From contig NZ_ANBE01000050.1 of assembly GCF_000341145.1 (NCBI RefSeq), positions 1 through 53,949 of the forward strand: 53,949 nucleotides of DNA, given 5' to 3'. The position numbers were made by a program, and so were the translations under genes. Shown here piece by piece: positions 24,567 through 32,800 of the stretch. The notes beneath the pieces were generated by a model that searched no databases, had not been told where the DNA came from, and worked only from the letters and a program-made list of their open reading frames with translations. The stretch is from Nocardiopsis xinjiangensis YIM 90004. GTDB taxonomy: Bacteria > Actinomycetota > Actinomycetes > Streptosporangiales > Streptosporangiaceae. The first letter of the stretch is position 1. Each line of letters starts with the position of its first letter.

Positions 24567-26564
24567 GTGTTCCCGAGCAGGCCAACCCCCCGGGCCCACC
24601 GCCCACGGCACGGTCGCCGCCCTCTCGCCGCACTCGCCGCAGCCGGCGCCATCGCGGTCCTCGCGACCAGTTGCGCCGGCGCCACCGGGGCGAGCCCCGC
24701 ACCGTCGCCGAACGTCCCCAACCCGGAGGCCGCCGACGCGGAACTCACCGAACAAGACGTCAACGCCTGGCTCGACGGGGTTCTGCCCGCCTACCTGGAT
24801 CAGGCCCAGATCGCCGGCGCGGGCGTGAGCGTGGTCTCCGACGGCGAGCTGATCACCGCGCGCGGGTACGGCTACTCCGATGTCGAGGCCCAGGAGCCGG
24901 TCGACCCCGAGGAGACACTGTTCCGTGTGGGTTCGGTGTCGAAGCCGTTCACCGCGACCGCCGTGATGCAGCTGGTCGAGGACGGACAGCTCGACCTGGA
25001 CACCGACGTGGACGAGTACCTCGACTTCGAGGTGGACAAGTCCTACGACGAGGACCTCACCCTCCGCCACCTGCTGTCGCACACGGGCGGGTTCGAGGAG
25101 CGTGTCGCCAACGCGATGCTCGCCGGCGACGAGGAGGTGGACCTGCGCGCCGTCGTGTCCGAGGATCCGCCGGAGCAGAGCTACGAACCGGGAACGACAC
25201 CGGCCTACTCCAACTACGGCATCGCGCTCGCCGGCTACATCGTCGAGAACGTCAGCGGGGTCCCCTACAACGAGTACGTCGAGGAGAACGTGCTCGCCCC
25301 CGCCGGGATGGACTCCTCCACCATGGAGCAGCCGCTGCCGGAAGAGCTGGAGTCCCGGCTCTCCGAGGGCTACACCACCGACGAGGGACCTCCGACCGAC
25401 CGGTTCGAGACCGTCTCCGACTCCCCGGCGGGGGCACTGACGGCGCCGGTGACCGACATGGCCGAGTTCATGCGCGTGCACATGGAGGCGTCCGAGGGCG
25501 CCGGTGTGTTGGAGCCCGGGACGATCACCCGGATGCACGAGCCGGCGCTGGGCGAGGAGAGCCTCGGCGGCCTCGCCGGCGGCGGACAGATGGGGCTCGG
25601 CTTCTTCCAGGGGGAGAACAACGGGAACCGGGTCGTCAGCCACGGAGGGGACACCGACGTGTTCCACTCCGAGATGCAGATCTACCCCGAGGAGAACGCG
25701 GGGATCTTCATCACCCTGAACAGCTCCGGGAACGGTGCGCTCGTCTCCCACAGCCTGCGCCTCGCCCTGGTGGAGGGTTTCGCCGACCGCTACTTCCCCG
25801 GCGAACAGGCCGACGGCGGGGAGGCCGAGCCCACCGCGTCGGAGCACGCCGCGATGTTGGAGGGCAACTACACGCCCTCCCGGTCGATCAACAGCAACTT
25901 CGCCGCTCTCATCTACGCCATGGAGGAAACACAGATCGTGGCGACGGAGGACGGCACGATCGTCCTGAACAGCCCCGAGACCGGGAAGCCGACGGAGTAC
26001 ATCGAGGTCGAGCCCTGGGTGTGGCGCGAGATCGACGGGCACCGCACGCTGGCCGCGGACGTGGTCGACAACGAGGTCCGGGCGATCGGGACCACGGCCT
26101 TCACCCTCCTGCCCGCCGGTGGGGAGACCCGGGCCTCGGTGGTCCTGCCGGTCCTCATCGGCTCGGTCGCGGTGATCGTGATCGCCGTCCTCTCGTGGCC
26201 CGTGGCGGTCTTCGTCCGCTGGAAGATGTCGCTGCCCAAGCGCGACAAGGCCGGCCGGTGGGCACGGGTCCTGACCCGGGCCGCCATGGTCACCACCCTG
26301 CTCGGGTTCGCCGGCTGGGGCTTCGCCCTCAGCATCGCCTTGAGTTTCGAGCCGGTCTCCTTCGGGATGCTGCGGGCCTTCCAGGTCGTCCAGGGCCTGG
26401 GCGTGCTCGGTATCCTCCCGGCGGCCTACGTCCTCTACGACAACATCCGCCGCAGGGAAGGCTGGGGCCGCTACGTCGGCAGCTCTCTCGTCCTGCTGGC
26501 CCTGCTGGGCACCGGATGGATCGCCACCGTGTTCGGGATGGTCGCCGGAAGCGTCACCTTCTGA
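24567..26564 (+). CDS. Serine beta-lactamase-like hydrolase, lipoprotein with C-terminal membrane helices
   Basis: A 665-residue class C beta-lactamase/DD-peptidase-fold protein. The signal sequence ends near LATSC (Cys36, likely lipobox). The SxxK motif is SVSK (Ser123, Lys126), the YxN motif is YSN (214-216), and the third motif is probably the HGGD in VVSHGGDTDVF. After the catalytic domain (about 60-410) comes a beta-barrel-like insert and then three to four helices (about 525-660), so the enzyme faces outside and is anchored at both ends. Peptidoglycan or D-amino-acid peptide/ester hydrolysis is likely, not antibiotic resistance as such. GTG start at 24567 with CAGGAG upstream. Confidence 0.85.
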   Translation: MFPSRPTPRAHRPRHGRRPLAALAAAGAIAVLATSCAGATGASPAPSPNVPNPEAADAELTEQDVNAWLDGVLPAYLDQAQIAGAGVSVVSDGELITARGYGYSDVEAQEPVDPEETLFRVGSVSKPFTATAVMQLVEDGQLDLDTDVDEYLDFEVDKSYDEDLTLRHLLSHTGGFEERVANAMLAGDEEVDLRAVVSEDPPEQSYEPGTTPAYSNYGIALAGYIVENVSGVPYNEYVEENVLAPAGMDSSTMEQPLPEELESRLSEGYTTDEGPPTDRFETVSDSPAGALTAPVTDMAEFMRVHMEASEGAGVLEPGTITRMHEPALGEESLGGLAGGGQMGLGFFQGENNGNRVVSHGGDTDVFHSEMQIYPEENAGIFITLNSSGNGALVSHSLRLALVEGFADRYFPGEQADGGEAEPTASEHAAMLEGNYTPSRSINSNFAALIYAMEETQIVATEDGTIVLNSPETGKPTEYIEVEPWVWREIDGHRTLAADVVDNEVRAIGTTAFTLLPAGGETRASVVLPVLIGSVAVIVIAVLSWPVAVFVRWKMSLPKRDKAGRWARVLTRAAMVTTLLGFAGWGFALSIALSFEPVSFGMLRAFQVVQGLGVLGILPAAYVLYDNIRRREGWGRYVGSSLVLLALLGTGWIATVFGMVAGSVTF

Positions 26565-26587
26565 GTAACCTCTGCGGTACTCCACCG

Positions 26588-26619
26588 GCGCGGGCGGGCC
26601 ACCTCCGCCCGCGCTGTTT
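26588..26619 (+). terminator. Terminator after the serine hydrolase gene
   Basis: GCGCGGGCGG (26588-26597) pairs with CCGCCCGCGC (26605-26614), 7-nt loop, followed by TGTTT. Confidence 0.6.
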
Positions 26620-26654
26620 CCCCTCCCCCCCCACCCACGAGCAGGGCGGAATCG

Positions 26655-28010
26655 ATGAGCCGTGAGAACTCGGCGGGCCCGGTCGTGGCCGACGCCGGAC
26701 AGGACGCGTTCAGCAGGCCGGTTCTCCGGCCGCTGGTACTGCTCGACCAAGGGCTCACCCGTCTGGGCCTCCACGGGCCGTTCGGCCGCGACCTCCTCCT
26801 GGGCGTGTTCGTCACCCTGGGCTCGCTCGCCCTTCTCTCCGCGATCGTGGTCCTGGCACGGGCGGAGGGAGGCCCGTTCACGCCGAACGCCGTGGCGGCG
26901 CTCACCGTCCTCACGGTCGTGCAGTCCGTGGTGGTGTGCGTGCGCAGGAGCGCACCGCTGCTGTGCCTGTCCGCCGTGGTGGCGACCCAGGTCGCGCTCA
27001 TCACCCTCCTTCCGCCCGATGCGGCCTTCCAGGGGTTGGCGTCGTTCTTCGTGGCCTACACCTGCGGCACCGTGCTCCCGTTGCGGCAGCTGATCCCGGT
27101 GTTCGTGACGGTCGCGGCCGTCCTGGGCCTGTTCGGGTTCGTGTTCGCCTCGCCGCCGTTCGCGCCGCCCTCATCCCTCACGGGGGTATCGGCTCCCGTC
27201 CTGGCCGGTACAGGGCGTGCGCTGTCCAGCGTGCTCACCTTCGGTGTGCCGGCTCTCGTCGGCAACGACGTGGCCATGCGGCGGCGTTACACCCAGCTGG
27301 AGCGGCTCAGGGTGATCGAGGCGGAGAAGGAACGGACCGAGCGCGCCATCAGGGACGAACGCACGCGTGTGGCACGGGAACTGCACGACGTCGCCGCACA
27401 CCACCTCTCCGGGATGGTGGTGCAGGCGGGCGCGGCCGAGAAACTCGCGGGACGGGACTCCCCGGCCGTCGCGGAGACGATCAGCTGGATCCGGGTCCAG
27501 GGCAAGGAGACCCTGGAGAACATGCGGCTGGTGGTCGGCGCGCTGCGCGAGGCCGGGGAGCAACCGCGCGGGGAGGCCGAGGGCGAACCGTCTGCGGACG
27601 GGGCGCCCGTCCCGGGGATCGCCGTGCTCGACCGCCTGGTGGCGGGGGAACGCGCGCAGGGCAGCGAGGTCACCCTGGAGCGCACCGGCACCGCCCACGA
27701 GCTCCCGCCGGCCGCCGACGTCACCTTCTACCGGGTGACCCAAGAGGCGTTGGCCAACGCGCGCGACCACGCGTGGGGGGCACGGGTCCATGTGGAGCTG
27801 CACCACCGTGAGAGCGAGACCGTGCTGCAGGTCGACAACGGTCCCGGTTCGGAGCGTGATGAGTCACCGAAGGGATCCCGCGGGCTGGGCCTGCTCGGGA
27901 TGAAGGAACGCGCCGACCTCATCGGTGCGGAACTGGAGACGGGGACGACGGACTCGGGCGGATGGCGCGTCCGGCTCGCCCTGCCCGTCGATCGGCCGCC
28001 CCTCCACTGA
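26655..28010 (+). CDS. NarL-type sensor histidine kinase
   Basis: A 451-residue HisKA_3 kinase. About six hydrophobic segments between residues 45 and 205 form the sensor module with little extracellular mass, followed by a coiled linker (YTQLERLRVIEAEKERTERAIRDERTRVA), the phosphorylation box ARELHDVAAHHLSGMV (His244), and the HATPase domain (ALANARDHAWG, GSRGLGLLGMKERADLIGA). ATG at 26655 with GGCGGAA upstream. The regulator gene follows, but an intrinsic terminator separates them, so the pair is not a simple co-translated operon, unlike the first system in this window. Confidence 0.9.
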   Translation: MSRENSAGPVVADAGQDAFSRPVLRPLVLLDQGLTRLGLHGPFGRDLLLGVFVTLGSLALLSAIVVLARAEGGPFTPNAVAALTVLTVVQSVVVCVRRSAPLLCLSAVVATQVALITLLPPDAAFQGLASFFVAYTCGTVLPLRQLIPVFVTVAAVLGLFGFVFASPPFAPPSSLTGVSAPVLAGTGRALSSVLTFGVPALVGNDVAMRRRYTQLERLRVIEAEKERTERAIRDERTRVARELHDVAAHHLSGMVVQAGAAEKLAGRDSPAVAETISWIRVQGKETLENMRLVVGALREAGEQPRGEAEGEPSADGAPVPGIAVLDRLVAGERAQGSEVTLERTGTAHELPPAADVTFYRVTQEALANARDHAWGARVHVELHHRESETVLQVDNGPGSERDESPKGSRGLGLLGMKERADLIGAELETGTTDSGGWRVRLALPVDRPPLH

Positions 28011-28028
28011 CCAACCCCGATCCAAGGA

Positions 28029-28061
28029 CGGGCCCGGCGGAAGTTCCGCCGGGCCCGTTTT
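28029..28061 (+). terminator. Strong intrinsic terminator between kinase and regulator genes
   Basis: CGGGCCCGGCGG (28029-28040) pairs with CCGCCGGGCCCG (28046-28057), 5-nt centre, followed by TTTT (28058-28061). Confidence 0.8.
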
Positions 28062-28103
28062 GCGTTCTCCGCTCGCGACGGACCGCACTCACCGAACAGG
28101 CCC

Positions 28104-28109
28104 TAGACT
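28104..28109 (+). promoter_or_regulatory. Candidate -10 element for the second regulator gene
   Basis: TAGACT, 111 bp before the ATG at 28221, just after the terminator. It gives the response regulator its own promoter. GTG codons at 28113 and 28115 lie close to the predicted transcription start. Confidence 0.45.
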
Positions 28110-28220
28110 TCCGTGTGCAGAGTGGCCAGGCCCCTTCGGCCACCGGACCTCCCGACCTCCCGGAAGCCACACCTGGCGCCTCCTGCAGCCCCGATGACGC
28201 TGCGAAGAAAGGCAAACTCC

Positions 28221-28877
28221 ATGATCAGGGTGGCCCTGGTTGACGACCAGTTCGTCGTCCGGGCGGGTTTCCGGGTGATGCTGGAGATCGCCGACGACAT
28301 CGAGGTGGTCGGGGAGTGCGGTGACGGCCGCTCCGCCGTCGAGCTCGTAGAAGAGGTACGGCCCGACGTCGTCTGTATGGACGTGCGCATGCCGCGCGGG
28401 GACGGGCTGACGGCGACCCGGGAGATCCTCTCCCGTGTGTCCGGTGCTCCCCCGGCGATCCTGGTGGTGACCACCTTCGACCTGGACGAGTACGTCTTCG
28501 GGGCGCTCGAGGCCGGCGCGAGCGGATTCGTCCTGAAGGACACCGCGCCCGACGACCTGGTCGAGGCCGTACGTCGGCTCGCCGACGGGTACGGGCTGGT
28601 CGACCAGGCCGTCACCCGCCGGGTCATGGCCGAGTTCGCCAAGCGGCGGTCCGTGCGCGGGGAGGACAACGGCTCCCGCGACCTCCTCACCGAACGCGAG
28701 CTCGAGATCGTCCGGCTGCTCGCGCAAGGCATGTCCAACGTGGAGATCGCCGACAAGCTCATCATCGAGGCGAGCACCGTCAAGTCACACCTGGGTCGTG
28801 TGATGACCAAGATCGGGGTCCGCGACCGGCTGCAGACCGTCGTCTGGGCCTACCGGAGCGGTGTCGCCATCCCCTGA
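28221..28877 (+). CDS. NarL/LuxR-family response regulator
   Basis: A 218-residue regulator: receiver with acidic pair VDD, phosphoacceptor Asp54 in VVCMDVRMPRGDG and FVLKDTAP, then the LuxR helix-turn-helix LTERELEIVRLLAQGMSNVEIADKLIIEASTVKSHLGRVM. The start at 28221 is fixed by the receiver fold and an AAAGG site; an upstream in-frame GTG at 28113 would add 36 residues of low-complexity sequence and is not preferred. Partner of the kinase at 26655 by position; the regulator of the first system in this window is clearly related in sequence. Confidence 0.93.
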   Translation: MIRVALVDDQFVVRAGFRVMLEIADDIEVVGECGDGRSAVELVEEVRPDVVCMDVRMPRGDGLTATREILSRVSGAPPAILVVTTFDLDEYVFGALEAGASGFVLKDTAPDDLVEAVRRLADGYGLVDQAVTRRVMAEFAKRRSVRGEDNGSRDLLTERELEIVRLLAQGMSNVEIADKLIIEASTVKSHLGRVMTKIGVRDRLQTVVWAYRSGVAIP

Positions 28878-28895
28878 CGCCTCGGCCCCCGTGTG

Positions 28896-30869
28896 TCACG
28901 GTTCCAGTCCGCGACGGGCCAGCAGCGGCTCCAGGCGCGGCTCACGCCCGAGGAAGTCCCGCACCGCCTCCATCGGGTCGACGCTCCCGCCCACGGCCAG
29001 CACCTTCTCGCGGAACCGGTCGCCGTTCTCCCGCCGCAGCCCGCCGTGCTCGCGCAGCCACTCGACGCTGTCGGCGTCCAGCACCTCGCTCCACACGTAG
29101 GAGTAGTAACCGGCGCTGTAGTCCCCGGCGAAGATGTGCAGGAAGTACGTGCTGCGGTACCGGGGAGACACGAGAGGGTGCGCGACACCGGCGCGCTCCA
29201 GTGCACGGGCCTCGAAGCCTGCAGGGTCCTCGATCTTCTCCCCCGGTGCGAGCCGGTGCCAGGACCAGTCGAGCAGTGCCGCGGCCAGGTACTCGAAGGT
29301 GGAGAACCCCTGGTTGAACCGGTTGGCGCGCTCCAGCGCCGACACGAGCTCGGCGGGCACGGGCTCCCCGCTCTCGTGGTGGCGCGCGTAGCAGGCCAGG
29401 ACCGTCGGGTCGGTCGCCCACACCTCGTTGACCTGCGAGGGGTACTCCACGAAGTCGCGGGGCACGCTCGTGCCCTCCACCAGGGGGAACCGCACCGCCG
29501 ACAGCAGCCCGTGCAGGGCGTGGCCGAACTCGTGGAAGGCGGTCTCGACCTCGTCCCAGGTGAGCAGGGTGGGCCCGGAGGCAGGTCTGGTGATGTTGAG
29601 GTTGTTGACGACCACGGGGCGGTCGTCGAGCAGGAAGGACTGGCCGACGAGGTTGTGCATCCACGCGCCGCCCTCCTTGGCAGGGCGTGCGTAGGGGTCG
29701 AGCAGGTACAGGCCCAGGCCGGTGCCGTCGGTGTCGAAGACCTCCCACACGCGCACGTCCGGGTGGTATCCGTGCAGGTCGGGACGTTCGGTGAAGGTGA
29801 TCCCGTACAGCAGGTGGGCGGCGTGCAGGACCCCCTGCTCGATGACCCGGTCGAGCTCGAGGTAGGGGCGCAGGGCCTCCTCGTCGAAGTCGTAGCGTTC
29901 CTTGCGCACCTGCTCGGCGTAGTAGGCCCAGTCCCACGGCTCGATCTCGTGGCCGGCCTGTTCGGCCAGGACGGCGGCCTCGCGTTCGACGTTGCGGCGG
30001 GCCGGTTCGACGAGGCGGCCCAGGCGCTCCTCGACGGCTTCGACGGTCTTGGCGGTCTGGTCGGCGACCTTGTAGGCGGCGTGGTCGGCGTATCCCAGGA
30101 GCCCGGCGTGCTCGGCACGCAGTTCGGCCGCCCGAGCCGCGATGGCGAGGTTGCCGGGGGCGCGTTCGGTGCTGAGCCGGTACAGCTTCTCGCGGGTCGC
30201 CCGGTCGTCGAGCTGGGCGAGGGCCGGCTGCACGGAGGTGTTGAGCAGGGGCAGGACGTAGCGCCCGTCCTGCTCCAGGGCGGCGATGCGTTCCTCGCCG
30301 AGGCCGTGGAGGTCGGCCGGGTCGTCGGTGACCAGCGCGGAGTCGGCGCTCGCGCGGATCAGGTTCTGGCCGAAGTCGGAGGCCAGCTCGGCGAGTTCGG
30401 CGTTGATGGCACGCAGCCGCTCCTGCTGCTCCTCGTCGAGGTCGGCGCCGGCCTTGACGAAGTCGGTGCGGTAGCGCTCCAGGAGTCGACTCTCCTCCGG
30501 ATCGTCGGTGGTGACCTGTTTGATGCGCTGCCAGAGGCCCCGGTCGAGGAAGACCGCGTCCCGGTGGCCGGCCGAGCGGGGCGCGAGTTCGCGTTCGATC
30601 TCCTGGATCCCGTCCGTGGCGTCGGAGGCCGCGAGGGTGTGCAGGGCGACGGTCTCCACCCTGTTCAGGGTTCGGCCCGAGCGTTCCAGCGCCGCGACGG
30701 TGTTGTCGAAGGTGGGGGGTTCGGGGTCGGCGACGATCGCGGCGACCTCGGCCAGGTGTTCGGCCGTGCCCTGTTCGAAGGCGGGCACGATGTGCTCCTC
30801 GCGGACGGCCGCGAAGTCGGGGAGGCCGTAGGGGAGGTCACTGGGTCGCAGCAACGGGTTCTCGGTCAC
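28896..30869 (-). CDS. M3-family zinc oligopeptidase (peptidyl-dipeptidase Dcp-like)
   Basis: A 657-residue cytoplasmic zinc metallopeptidase of the thimet-oligopeptidase family, which cleaves short peptides during peptide recycling. The zinc motif HEFGH is at 446-450 (AFHEFGHALHGLL), with the third ligand likely in FVEYPSQVNE about 27 residues later; the substrate-binding loop TYFLHIFAGDYSAGYYSYVWSEVLDADS is typical of Dcp enzymes. The start is GTG (30869) with GAGGAG upstream. Divergent from the AbgT-type transporter, with which it could form a peptide/aminoacyl-conjugate use module (inference). Confidence 0.93.
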   Translation of the reverse strand: MTENPLLRPSDLPYGLPDFAAVREEHIVPAFEQGTAEHLAEVAAIVADPEPPTFDNTVAALERSGRTLNRVETVALHTLAASDATDGIQEIERELAPRSAGHRDAVFLDRGLWQRIKQVTTDDPEESRLLERYRTDFVKAGADLDEEQQERLRAINAELAELASDFGQNLIRASADSALVTDDPADLHGLGEERIAALEQDGRYVLPLLNTSVQPALAQLDDRATREKLYRLSTERAPGNLAIAARAAELRAEHAGLLGYADHAAYKVADQTAKTVEAVEERLGRLVEPARRNVEREAAVLAEQAGHEIEPWDWAYYAEQVRKERYDFDEEALRPYLELDRVIEQGVLHAAHLLYGITFTERPDLHGYHPDVRVWEVFDTDGTGLGLYLLDPYARPAKEGGAWMHNLVGQSFLLDDRPVVVNNLNITRPASGPTLLTWDEVETAFHEFGHALHGLLSAVRFPLVEGTSVPRDFVEYPSQVNEVWATDPTVLACYARHHESGEPVPAELVSALERANRFNQGFSTFEYLAAALLDWSWHRLAPGEKIEDPAGFEARALERAGVAHPLVSPRYRSTYFLHIFAGDYSAGYYSYVWSEVLDADSVEWLREHGGLRRENGDRFREKVLAVGGSVDPMEAVRDFLGREPRLEPLLARRGLEP

Positions 30870-31194
30870 GGGTGGTTGCTCCTCGTTGTAGGACGGTCGT
30901 GCCGTTCTACAGGATTCTGTCCCAAGGGAACGCGTTACGGGAACGTTGTCCGGCCCACCGGTGCTCCCGCCCGCCTCCGGCCGGGCCTCGAAAAACCGCC
31001 CGAGGGACCGGGTTCCTCGTGGTTCGGGGCCTTAAGTATGACTAACGGTTACGAAACACCTGCGCTGGATGAACGTGACGCGGTTACACGCATCACCCAG
31101 GTGACCCCAGAATGGACGCTGACCCAACAGGTTCCACCTCAGTGTCGTGGTGCACCAACCCCGCACCCGCCACAGCTTGTTAAGGAGGGCTGCC
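30870..31194. other. 325-bp divergent promoter region (M3 peptidase / AbgT transporter)
   Basis: Contains an AT-richer core (about 31030-31060) and no gene. AAGGAGG at 31182-31188 is the ribosome binding site for the transporter GTG at 31195. I could not fix individual -35/-10 pairs with confidence. Confidence 0.4.
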
Positions 31195-32736
31195 GTGGCC
31201 GAGACAACGGAGAAACCCCCCGGCCGAGCCATGTCCATGCTCTTGGGATCCCTGCGGGGGATCGAGAAGGCGGGCAACAAGCTCCCCCACCCCTTCTGGA
31301 TCTTCGCGGTCCTCGGAGGCTTCGTGATCCTGCTCAGCGCCGTGCTGAGCTGGGCGGGCGCGCACGCGGTCTCTCCCATGGACGGGGAGCGCATCGATGT
31401 GCGGAGCCTCCTGTCGCCGGAGGGCTTCCAGGTCATCTTCGGGGAGGCCGTCACCAACTACGTGAACTTCCCGCCTCTGGGCCTGGTCGTCGTGATGATG
31501 CTCGGTGTGGTGGTGGCCGAGCAGACCGGCCTGATCAACGCGGTTCTGCGTAGCAGTATCACCCGGGTCCCGGCCAAGTACATGACCTTCGTGGTGGCCC
31601 TGGTCGGGATCTGCGGCAGCATCGCCAGCGACGCCGCCTACGTCATCCTGATCCCGCTGGCCGCTGTCGTGTTCCAGGCCGTGGGCCGCAGCCCCACGCT
31701 CGGTATCGTGGTCGCCTTCGCCGCAGTCTCGGCCGGCTGGAACGCCACCTTCGTCGTGGCCCCCACCGATGCCCTCCTCGGCGGCATCACCACCGAGGCA
31801 GCGGGGGTCATCGACCCGAACGTCACCGTCACGCCGCTCGCCAACTACTTCTTCAACGCGACCAGCGCCGTCCTCCTCGCGCTCCTCATCACCCTCGTCA
31901 CCGAGCTGGTGCTGCGCAAGCGCACCGAGGGCCTGGACGACGTGACCACCGGCGGCGACGCGCTCGGCGATTTCGAGCTGAGGGCCGAGGAGCGCAAGGG
32001 GCTGTGGGCCGCGGGCCTGACCCTGCTGGTCATGGCGGTCCTGTTCGTGGCCGCCCTGGTGCCGGAGAACTCCTGGTTCCGCGGCGAGGACGGTACCGTC
32101 ATCGAGTCCCCGCTGATCAGCGGTATCGCCGTGGTCCTCGCCGCGGCTTTCCTCGCGGTGGGTGTCGCTTACGGACTCGTGGCGGGCACGGTCCAGAAGG
32201 CAGCGGACATCCCCACCTTCATGGGCAAGGGCATCAAGGATCTCGCACCGGCCCTGGTGCTGTTCTTCGCCGCCTCGCAGTTCCTGGCCTACTTCCAGTG
32301 GTCGGGGATGGCCGAGGTCCTGGCGGTCCGCGGCGCCGAATGGCTGGGCAGTCTGGACGTGCCGATGGCGTTCCTGTTCATCGGCTTCATCCTCCTCGCG
32401 GCACTCATGAACATGTTCATCACCAGCGGTTCGGCCCAGTGGGCGCTCATCGCCCCGGTGTTCGTTCCGATGCTGATGCTGCTCGACATCAACCCGGAGA
32501 CGACGCAGGCGATGTACCGGATCGCGGACGCCTCGACCAACATCGTCACGCCCATGAGCCCGTACTTCGTGCTCGTGCTGGGCTTCATGCAGCGCTACCG
32601 CAAGGACGCCGGTATCGGCACCCTGATCTCGCTGACACTGCCCTTCACGGTGATGATCCTGATCGTGTGGACGCTGTTCTTCCTCGGTTGGTACGCGCTG
32701 GGCATCCCGCTCGGCCCGGGCGCCCCGGTCGCCTGA
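31195..32736 (+). CDS. AbgT-family transporter
   Basis: A 513-residue inner-membrane protein of the AbgT (p-aminobenzoyl-glutamate) family, with about ten to twelve helices. Typical stretches are NKLPHPFWIFAVLGGFVILLSAVLSWAG, GICGSIASDAAYVILIPLAAVVF, the re-entrant region AAVSAGWNATFVVAPTDALLGGITTEAA and FITSGSAQWALIAPVFVPML followed by ADASTNIVTPMSPY. Characterised members import aminobenzoyl-glutamate or export sulfonamides using the proton gradient. The GTG at 31195 is set by a near-perfect AAGGAGG site. Confidence 0.93.
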   Translation: MAETTEKPPGRAMSMLLGSLRGIEKAGNKLPHPFWIFAVLGGFVILLSAVLSWAGAHAVSPMDGERIDVRSLLSPEGFQVIFGEAVTNYVNFPPLGLVVVMMLGVVVAEQTGLINAVLRSSITRVPAKYMTFVVALVGICGSIASDAAYVILIPLAAVVFQAVGRSPTLGIVVAFAAVSAGWNATFVVAPTDALLGGITTEAAGVIDPNVTVTPLANYFFNATSAVLLALLITLVTELVLRKRTEGLDDVTTGGDALGDFELRAEERKGLWAAGLTLLVMAVLFVAALVPENSWFRGEDGTVIESPLISGIAVVLAAAFLAVGVAYGLVAGTVQKAADIPTFMGKGIKDLAPALVLFFAASQFLAYFQWSGMAEVLAVRGAEWLGSLDVPMAFLFIGFILLAALMNMFITSGSAQWALIAPVFVPMLMLLDINPETTQAMYRIADASTNIVTPMSPYFVLVLGFMQRYRKDAGIGTLISLTLPFTVMILIVWTLFFLGWYALGIPLGPGAPVA

Positions 32737-32751
32737 CCCACCGGCATCACA

Positions 32752-32792
32752 CACCAGAGGGGTCCCGCGCGGTGCGCGGGACCCCTCTGGTG
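32752..32792. terminator. Strong bidirectional terminator between AbgT and P450 genes
   Basis: A perfect 19-bp inverted repeat (32752-32770 with 32774-32792) with a 3-nt loop in the 64-bp gap between convergent genes. Confidence 0.85.
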
Positions 32793-32800
32793 TTCCCGGA

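Noticed and set aside
28113..28220. Upstream GTG start extending the second response regulator by 36 residues
   Set aside because: Only 3 nt after the -10 element, and the extra residues are low-complexity; the receiver fold starts at 28221.
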